This document shows positions 6,872 through 11,366 of a stretch of 11,366 bases of DNA, one piece after another. Every line of letters starts with the position of its first letter. Position 1 is the first letter of the stretch. The notes under the pieces were generated by a model that saw only the letters and a list, made by a program, of their open reading frames with translations, made no database searches and was not told the origin of the DNA. The translations under genes and the position numbers were made by a program. The stretch is from an uncultured Xanthobacteraceae bacterium (lineage in GTDB: Bacteria > Pseudomonadota > Alphaproteobacteria > Rhizobiales > Xanthobacteraceae): contig CATPBC010000101.1 of NCBI GenBank assembly GCA_955652195.1, forward strand, positions 1 to 11,366, read 5' to 3'.

Positions 6872-8479
6872 TCACGCCGGCGCGCCGGATTTCATGAGCT
6901 TGTAGACGATGGAATCCATCAGTGCCTGGAAGGACGCATCGATGATGTTGGCGGAAACGCCTACCGTTCTCCAGTGATCGCCGGTCTCGTCGGTGCTTTC
7001 GATCAAAACCCGCGTCACGGCTTGGGTTCCGCCATTTAGGATACGGACGCGATAATCGGTCAGTGTCAGTCCGGTGATGTAACTCTGGTATTTGCCGAGG
7101 TCCTTGCGCAGCGCAAGGTCGAGCGCATTCACCGGCCCGATCCCTTCGGCCACTGAGATCAGCTCCTCGGCGCCGACTTTCAGCTTCACCACAGCTTGGC
7201 TCACGGTCACGCGCTCGCCCTTGGCATTATTGCGCTGCTCGACATTGACGTCGAATTTCTCGACATCGAAATAATGTGGAACCTGACCGAGCATGCGTCG
7301 CGCCAGGAGTTCGAATGAAGCGTCGGCGGCCTCGTAAGCGTAGCCGACCGCTTCGCGTTCCTTGACTTCGTCAAGGAGCCGCGTCACCCGCGGGTCATTC
7401 TTGTCGAGCGACAACCCGATCCGCTCGAGCTCCGCCAGCACGTTCGAGCGGCCGGCCTGATCGGATACGAGAAGCTTGCGCTTGTTGCCGATAAGTTCTG
7501 GCGCGACGTGCTCGTAAGTCTTCGGTTCTTTGACAATCGCCGAAGCATGAATGCCGGCTTTGGTGGCAAACGCGCTTTCGCCGACATAAGGCGCATGACG
7601 ATCCGGCGCGCGATTGAGCAATTCGTCGAGCCCATGGGAGATGCGAACGATGCGGCCGAGCGCTTCGTCGGAAACGCCGATATCGAACTTGTCGGCATAT
7701 TCGGGCTTAACCTTCAGCGTCGGGATGATCGATACCAGATTGGCATTGCCGCAGCGCTCGCCCAGCCCGTTCAGCGTTCCTTGAATTTGACGTGCTCCGG
7801 CGCGAACCGCCGCAAAGCTGTTGGCCACCGCCTGTTCGGTGTCGTTATGGGCATGGATGCCGACGCGATCGCCCGGAATGGCTTTGCAGACCTCGCCGAC
7901 AATGCGTTCGACTTCGTGCGGCAACGCGCCGCCATTGGTGTCGCACAGCACCACCCAGCGGGCGCCTTCGTCATGGGCTGTTTTGGCGCAGGCCAGCGCA
8001 TAGTCCGGATTGGCCTTGTAGCCGTCGAAGAAATGTTCGCAGTCGAGCAGGACTTCACGCCCTTTCGCCTTCGCCGCTCGCACGCTGTCGCGAATTGAGG
8101 CGAGGTTTTCATCCTCAGTCGTCTCCAGCGCGACCCGTACGTGATAGTCCCAGGATTTTGACACGAAGCAGATGGCGTCCGCCTGCGCGTCCAACAGCGC
8201 CACCAATCCAGGATCGTTGGAAGCCGACCGCCCCGGACGCCGCGTCATACCGAAGGCGGTGAGCCGCGCGCGCATCGGGCGTCGCTCGGCAAAGAAGCTC
8301 GTATCGGTCGGGTTGGCGCCGGGGTAGCCGGCTTCGACATAATCGACGCCGAGCTCATCGAGCATGCGCGCGATGGCGAGCTTGTCAGCCAGCGTGAAAT
8401 CGACGCCATTGGTCTGCGCACCGTCGCGCAATGTGGTGTCGAACAAATAAAGCCGCTCGCGCGCCATCCTGTCGGCCAT
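6872..8479 (-). CDS. cimA: Citramalate synthase (TIGR00977 type)
   Basis: This enzyme condenses pyruvate with acetyl-CoA to give (R)-citramalate, the entry to a threonine-independent route to 2-oxobutyrate and isoleucine. The 535-residue protein has the HMGL/DRE-TIM barrel: LFDTTLRDGAQ at 12-22, the substrate-binding YVEAGYPGANPTD at 47-59, metal-binding HAHND at 209-213 and GLGERCGNANL at 238-248. Residues from about 405 to 535 form the LeuA-like C-terminal allosteric domain, usually the site of isoleucine feedback. Length and motifs fit CimA better than 2-isopropylmalate or homocitrate synthase, although only enzymology separates these fully. The ATG at 8479 has no Shine-Dalgarno and sits 4 nt after the stop of the small membrane gene, pointing to translational coupling. 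A second in-frame ATG at 8467 is possible. Confidence 0.93.
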   Translation of the reverse strand: MADRMARERLYLFDTTLRDGAQTNGVDFTLADKLAIARMLDELGVDYVEAGYPGANPTDTSFFAERRPMRARLTAFGMTRRPGRSASNDPGLVALLDAQADAICFVSKSWDYHVRVALETTEDENLASIRDSVRAAKAKGREVLLDCEHFFDGYKANPDYALACAKTAHDEGARWVVLCDTNGGALPHEVERIVGEVCKAIPGDRVGIHAHNDTEQAVANSFAAVRAGARQIQGTLNGLGERCGNANLVSIIPTLKVKPEYADKFDIGVSDEALGRIVRISHGLDELLNRAPDRHAPYVGESAFATKAGIHASAIVKEPKTYEHVAPELIGNKRKLLVSDQAGRSNVLAELERIGLSLDKNDPRVTRLLDEVKEREAVGYAYEAADASFELLARRMLGQVPHYFDVEKFDVNVEQRNNAKGERVTVSQAVVKLKVGAEELISVAEGIGPVNALDLALRKDLGKYQSYITGLTLTDYRVRILNGGTQAVTRVLIESTDETGDHWRTVGVSANIIDASFQALMDSIVYKLMKSGAPA

Positions 8480-8483
8480 GATG

Positions 8484-8606
8484 CTAACCGCGATAGAGAC
8501 GATAGATGGTGTAGAGCGAGACGACGACCGCCGCGCCGATCACCGCATATTTCAGGATCAGATAATACAGCCAGTGTCGTGGAAACGGCGTGTCCGGACG
8601 TTTCAT
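8484..8606 (-). CDS. 40-residue single-pass membrane protein in the cysS-cimA operon
   Basis: This small gene encodes 40 residues. It starts [12 protein letters not shown] and continues with a hydrophobic helix of about residues 12-35 (YAVIGAAVVVSLYT at its core), ending YRLYRG. Positive residues lie on both sides of the helix and there is no cleavage site, so it is probably an uncleaved inner-membrane protein. Support for translation is good: AGGAG lies 8 nt before the ATG, the ATG overlaps the GNAT stop codon as ATGA (8603-8606), and the stop is 4 nt before the cimA ATG. I do not recognise a family. It may anchor or regulate a neighbouring product, or simply pass ribosomes on to cimA, which lacks its own ribosome site. 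The function is unknown. Confidence 0.75.
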   Translation of the reverse strand: MKRPDTPFPRHWLYYLILKYAVIGAAVVVSLYTIYRLYRG

Positions 8607-9103
8607 GAGGCCCTCTCCTGCTCGGTGAGCAGCTTAGTCATCGTCGTATTGGCGAGCCATTCGCCGCCGAGTGACACCGTATTGCGGCTTTGCGCCGAAT
8701 ATCCCCGCTTTTCGAAAAAGCCGCGCGCCGCATCGCTGGCATCGACGGTGATTTCCTTGGCTCCGCGCGCGCCGGCAAGCTTTTCCAGCGCGTCGCATAG
8801 TATTGCACCGGCTCCCTGCCCTGCTGCTGCGGGATGAACGTAGAGCATATCGATGCGCCTATTGTCGGCGAGCGAGGCAAAGCCGACCGCCGCGCCGCCA
8901 TAGGTCGCGACCAGCGTCAGCTCGCGCGTGAGCTTTACGCCGAATGCTTTCTCGTCGTCGGCGGTCGAAGCCCAGGCTTCCTGCTGCGTCTCGCTATAGT
9001 CATCGGCGGCCAATTCTTCGATCGCGGCGCGGAAGATTTCGGCGAGCAATGGCACATCGGTCGGTAGCATCGGCCGCATCGCCAATTGCGGCAGCGGGCT
9101 CAT
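8603..9103 (-). CDS. GNAT family N-acetyltransferase
   Basis: This 166-residue protein has the GNAT fold, which moves an acetyl group from acetyl-CoA to an amine of a small molecule or protein. The N-terminal strand and helix ([20 protein letters not shown], residues 9-28) are typical. Motif A is [18 protein letters not shown] at 85-102, with the pyrophosphate-binding GQGAG loop at 95-99, and [10 protein letters not shown] at 126-135 is the usual C-terminal motif B region. The start is supported by GGGAG about 8 nt upstream. The ATG overlaps the cysS stop codon as ATGA (9100-9103), and the stop overlaps the next small gene in the same way, so it is translationally coupled on both sides. The acceptor is unknown. 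Confidence 0.92.
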   Translation of the reverse strand: MSPLPQLAMRPMLPTDVPLLAEIFRAAIEELAADDYSETQQEAWASTADDEKAFGVKLTRELTLVATYGGAAVGFASLADNRRIDMLYVHPAAAGQGAGAILCDALEKLAGARGAKEITVDASDAARGFFEKRGYSAQSRNTVSLGGEWLANTTMTKLLTEQERAS

Positions 9104-10482
9104 CGCGCGATCTCCCAGGTGGTGCCGTCTTTGGTGTCTTTGAGGACGACTCCTATTTTGGCGAGTTCGTCGCGGATCCGATCGGACTCACGAAAATCCT
9201 TCACCCGGCGCGCCGCATTACGCGCGGCGATCAGCGCCGTCACCTTGTTTTCGTCAATGCTGATCGAGGCAGGCCGGAAGCCCGCCCATTCGGAAGCGGT
9301 TTCCTGCAATAAGCCGAGCAATTGCGCACTCGCCTTGAGCGAGCCAGCGGCTGCCTTGCTGCCTTTGGCTGCCTCGCCGCGCAATTCATGTAGTGAAGCA
9401 ACGGCCTTCGGACTGTTCAGATCGTCTGCCACGGCATCGAGCGTATCCGCGCACAACAATCCCGGCGCCGCGTCGCCGGTCAGCTCATACCAAAGATCCA
9501 GCGTCCGCTGTGCCTCGCGCAGGCCGTTTGTCGTCCAGTTGAGCGGCTGACGATAATGCGTCTGCAGCATCGCCAAACGCACCGTCTCGCCGGGCCAGTC
9601 TCTCAGCAGATCCCGGATAGTGACGAAGTTGCCAAGCGACTTCGCCATTTTCTCGCCTTCGACCTGAAGAAAACCATTGTGCACCCAGTAATTCGCCATC
9701 ACCGGCGTATGAAAGGCGCAGCGCGACTGCGCGATTTCGTTTTCATGATGCGGAAAAACGAGATCGATGCCGCCGCCGTGGATATCGAATGTCTCGCCGA
9801 GGTGCTTCCATGACATCGCCGAGCATTCGATATGCCAGCCCGGTCGGCCGGGCGCGGCGATGCCGCACGGCGACGGCCAAGACGGCTCGCCCGGTTTCGA
9901 CGGTTTCCACAATACGAAGTCCATCGGCGCGCGCTTATATGGCGCCACTTCGACGCGAGCGCCGGCGATCATCTCGTCGAGCGAGCGGCGCGCCAACCTG
10001 CCGTAATCGGGCATCGAGGCGACGCTGAACAAGACGTGGTCGCCTTCGACATAGGCGTTGCCCGCTTTCACTAGCCGCTCGATCAGGGTGCGCATTTCGG
10101 CAATGTGCTCGGTCGCGCGCGGCTCCGCGCTTGGCGGCAGACAGCCGAGCGCCGCGACATCCTCGTGGAATTGCTGATCGGTCTTTTCCGTGACCTTGCG
10201 GATTGCCTCGTTCAATGGCAGGGCGGGATATTCCTCCGCCGCGCGTGCGTTGATCTTGTCGTCGACGTCGGTGATGTTGCGGACATAGGTGACGTGCGCG
10301 GCGCCGTAGATATGCCGGAGTAGTCGGAACAGCACGTCGAAAACGATCACCGGCCGCGCATTGCCGATATGGGCGAAATCGTAAACCGTCGGGCCGCAGA
10401 CATACATGCGCACGTTCGCGGGATCGAGCGGCGTGAAGACGCGCTTCTCGCGGGTTAGCGTATCGTAGAGCTTAAACTCCAT
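9100..10482 (-). CDS. cysS: Cysteine-tRNA ligase
   Basis: This class I aminoacyl-tRNA synthetase charges tRNA-Cys with cysteine using ATP. In the 460-residue protein starting at ATG 10482, the zinc site that selects cysteine is complete by spacing: C29, C220, H245 and E249. The HIGH-type motif is AHIGNAR at 37-43, and [10 protein letters not shown] (216-225) and the FDIHGGG stretch (232-238) are conserved. The KMSKS loop is KMAKS at 278-282, a variant seen in other CysRS. A TTG two codons upstream (10488) is in frame, but AGGT placed 8 nt before the ATG at 10482 favours the latter. It is the first gene of a tightly packed minus-strand run with the acetyltransferase, the small membrane protein, cimA and the VOC gene. 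The leader upstream carries strong inverted repeats. Confidence 0.96.
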   Translation of the reverse strand: MEFKLYDTLTREKRVFTPLDPANVRMYVCGPTVYDFAHIGNARPVIVFDVLFRLLRHIYGAAHVTYVRNITDVDDKINARAAEEYPALPLNEAIRKVTEKTDQQFHEDVAALGCLPPSAEPRATEHIAEMRTLIERLVKAGNAYVEGDHVLFSVASMPDYGRLARRSLDEMIAGARVEVAPYKRAPMDFVLWKPSKPGEPSWPSPCGIAAPGRPGWHIECSAMSWKHLGETFDIHGGGIDLVFPHHENEIAQSRCAFHTPVMANYWVHNGFLQVEGEKMAKSLGNFVTIRDLLRDWPGETVRLAMLQTHYRQPLNWTTNGLREAQRTLDLWYELTGDAAPGLLCADTLDAVADDLNSPKAVASLHELRGEAAKGSKAAAGSLKASAQLLGLLQETASEWAGFRPASISIDENKVTALIAARNAARRVKDFRESDRIRDELAKIGVVLKDTKDGTTWEIAR

Positions 10483-10494
10483 AACCAATCACCT

Positions 10495-10508
10495 GCGCGG
10501 CTCCGCGC
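10495..10508 (-). promoter_or_regulatory. Hairpin adjacent to the cysS ribosome-binding site
   Basis: GCGCGG and CCGCGC face each other across a very short loop, giving about five G-C pairs with a four-base loop. The stem ends directly next to the AGGT (10491-10494) that serves as the cysS Shine-Dalgarno, so a folded leader could affect ribosome access. Stability and function are inferred from pairing alone. Confidence 0.4.
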
Positions 10509-10539
10509 TATTTGTAACCTTGGCTTTGAATATGGTGCG

Positions 10540-10566
10540 CACGCCCTGGCCTGCTGGCCGGGCGTG
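10540..10566. repeat. Strong inverted repeat in the cysS leader region
   Basis: CACGCCC-T-GGCC pairs with GGCC-GGGCGTG around a TGCT loop: 11 base pairs, nearly all G-C, with one bulged T at 10547. There is no T run on either side, so a simple intrinsic terminator is unlikely. It lies 58-84 nt upstream of the cysS start and may be a transcribed leader structure or a protein-binding site. Confidence 0.5.
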
Positions 10567-10604
10567 TCTTGCGTCTCGATGATGAGAAAAAGACGGCCGC
10601 AGCC

Positions 10605-10617
10605 AGCGTTTGACGCT
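10605..10617. repeat. Short inverted repeat AGCGT-TTG-ACGCT
   Basis: Five base pairs close a three-base loop. On the minus strand it is followed after about 16 nt by a T-rich stretch (TCTTTTTCTC), which is too far away for a standard intrinsic terminator. It may be part of the cysS promoter region. The evidence is weak. Confidence 0.25.
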
Positions 10618-10793
10618 AGCGAATAATCTCCCGGCAAATGCCGCAGGCGTGCCGACCGTTCATGCCGTGCACAATGGTCGAGGTGCCGCATGGCGTCAAG
10701 GTCCCCTCCTCTCGCCGGCAGGTCTGCTCGCCAATACGTCCGCCGAACCGCGCCAGCCAAACTCGCCGTCGAACTCTGTTTGGATCGCGCCGC

Positions 10794-10808
10794 TTAAAGA
10801 AGCTTTAA
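10794..10808. promoter_or_regulatory. AT-rich inverted repeat TTAAAG-AAG-CTTTAA, candidate operator
   Basis: A perfect 6-bp dyad with a three-base spacer stands out as an AT-rich spot in GC-rich DNA, 76 nt before the ATG of the secreted protein. The dyad form and location suit a regulator-binding site or part of a promoter. No regulator gene is nearby to link to it. Confidence 0.35.
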
Positions 10809-10884
10809 CCCTGCCGCCGCATGGTCAATGGCAAGCCGGCCAACGGCTTTAATCGCAGTTGCCGATCGCGTGAGTGGGGGAACC

Positions 10885-11193
10885 ATGCGTTGCGTGCTCG
10901 CCGCAGTCACCGTTGTAGCCTTGCTTCTCAACGGCGCCGCCCAGGCCGAGAAACACATCTTCATCATCGCCAATGACGCCGACGATTACGGCGTCGACCG
11001 CTGCCTGGTTTCCAATGCGGGCTGCGGCGCCACGGTGGCGAACGCCTATTGCCATTCCCACGAATACGCCCAGGCGCTTTCGTTCCGAAAGGTCGAGCGC
11101 GACGAAATTGCCGGCGCTATTTCAGCGAGCGCCACCAGCGCCTGCATAGAAAGCCGCTGCGACGCATTGGTCGCGATCGAGTGCTCGCGCTAA
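10885..11193 (+). CDS. Small secreted cysteine-rich protein of unknown function
   Basis: This 102-residue protein starts with a Sec signal peptide (MRCVLAAVTVVALLLNGAAQA), with expected cleavage after AQA at residue 21. The mature 81 residues begin EKHIFIIANDADDYGVDRC and contain six cysteines (C40, C47, C56, C87, C92, C100), an even number consistent with three disulfides in the periplasm. The rest has no membrane segment and no recognised catalytic motif. I know of no named family. The frame is open upstream to 10828, but the ATG at 10885 is chosen because GGGGG lies just upstream and the signal peptide then begins at residue 1. It is transcribed away from cysS and appears to be a single gene. 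No function can be assigned. Confidence 0.75.
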   Translation: MRCVLAAVTVVALLLNGAAQAEKHIFIIANDADDYGVDRCLVSNAGCGATVANAYCHSHEYAQALSFRKVERDEIAGAISASATSACIESRCDALVAIECSR

Positions 11194-11366
11194 TATCGAG
11201 TGCTTGTTACCTCCCTCGCTATCCAGCGCGTTCGTTGTCCCGGCAGCGCCTTGCATAGCTTAGCCCCGGTACAAACACCGCAAACCGGATGGTATTTCTC
11301 TGCTCGGCGCACCGGAGCCATGTGCTCACCCATGCGCAATGCGGCCCAGCCGCCGTTGCGTGGACC

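Larger units (their letters stand above)
10483..10884. other. 402-nt intergenic region between divergent cysS and the secreted-protein gene
   Basis: I see no gene here that looks real; the reading frames present lack family resemblance, convincing ribosome sites or sensible composition. The region must hold the promoters of cysS (leftward) and of the secreted protein (rightward). It contains inverted repeats at 10495-10508, 10540-10566, 10605-10617 and 10794-10808. No clear -35/-10 pair stands out, and I recognise no riboswitch. Confidence 0.6.

Noticed and set aside
7508..8098. 196-codon plus-strand open frame inside cimA
   Set aside because: It is the antisense shadow of the cimA barrel-domain coding sequence, with no recognisable motif.
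10540..10566. Intrinsic terminator
   Set aside because: The stem is strong, but neither strand has a T run after it, and no gene ends at this point.
10455..10760. 101-codon minus-strand frame overlapping the cysS start and leader
   Set aside because: It overlaps the cysS N-terminus out of frame and has no good ribosome site or recognisable motif; composition is rich in Arg, Ala and Cys as expected of a chance frame.
10610..10852. 80-codon plus-strand frame in the cysS/secreted-protein gap
   Set aside because: No ribosome site, no known pattern, and it spans the AT-rich dyad; most likely chance.
11190..11366. Minus-strand frame open to the right edge, with a CGVCTGAKLC cysteine cluster
   Set aside because: The cluster looks zinc-finger-like, but the frame is only 58 codons within the window, its stop overlaps the secreted gene's stop, and no family or start can be supported. 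It needs sequence to the right.
1..11366. A defence system, prophage, CRISPR array or mobile element
   Set aside because: No nuclease, toxin-antitoxin, integrase, transposase, terminal inverted repeat or spaced repeat array was seen; the gene content is housekeeping and unknowns.

Overview
The window looks like a chromosomal segment of a GC-rich alphaproteobacterium, most likely a member of the Hyphomicrobiales close to the Bradyrhizobium/Xanthobacteraceae group. That is an inference from protein content: short phosphatidylserine decarboxylase next to an Atm1-type ABC exporter, PssA with an RxPxRTLxPN N-terminus, a DUF6894 protein, a Tat-exported TRAP binding protein and a cysS-cimA operon. 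I saw no rRNA, tRNA, CRISPR, insertion sequence or phage gene.

Left part (1-2747, minus strand). A TRAP transporter solute-binding protein runs off the left edge, preceded by pssA (phosphatidylserine synthase), a small DUF6894 protein and an EAL-domain protein whose active site appears degenerate. Middle part (2879-6396, plus strand). An Atm1/ABCB7-type exporter, psd (phosphatidylserine decarboxylase) and a LOG-family nucleotide phosphoribohydrolase lie in the same direction. PssA makes phosphatidylserine and Psd converts it to phosphatidylethanolamine, so the two steps of that pathway are both here but on opposite strands about 3.6 kb apart.

Right part (10482 down to 6446, minus strand). 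A compact operon reads cysS, a GNAT acetyltransferase, a 40-codon single-pass membrane protein, cimA and a VOC-fold protein. The first three genes overlap by ATGA, and the small membrane gene ends 4 nt before cimA. CysS charges tRNA-Cys and CimA opens the pyruvate route to isoleucine, so this is core metabolism with three accessory genes of unknown specific role. It converges with the plus-strand block at 6397-6445, where there is a G-rich, quadruplex-type sequence.

Right edge. About 400 nt without a convincing gene (10483-10884) carries several inverted repeats. It separates cysS from a divergent small secreted protein with six cysteines in its mature part (10885-11193). The last 170 nt hold no gene I can support.

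The window is mostly ordinary housekeeping DNA and I found no clear evidence of a new multi-gene system. The most notable points are the small membrane protein embedded in the cysS-cimA operon, the degenerate EAL protein with its tandem N-terminal repeat, the split of pssA from psd, and the structured intergenic regions.
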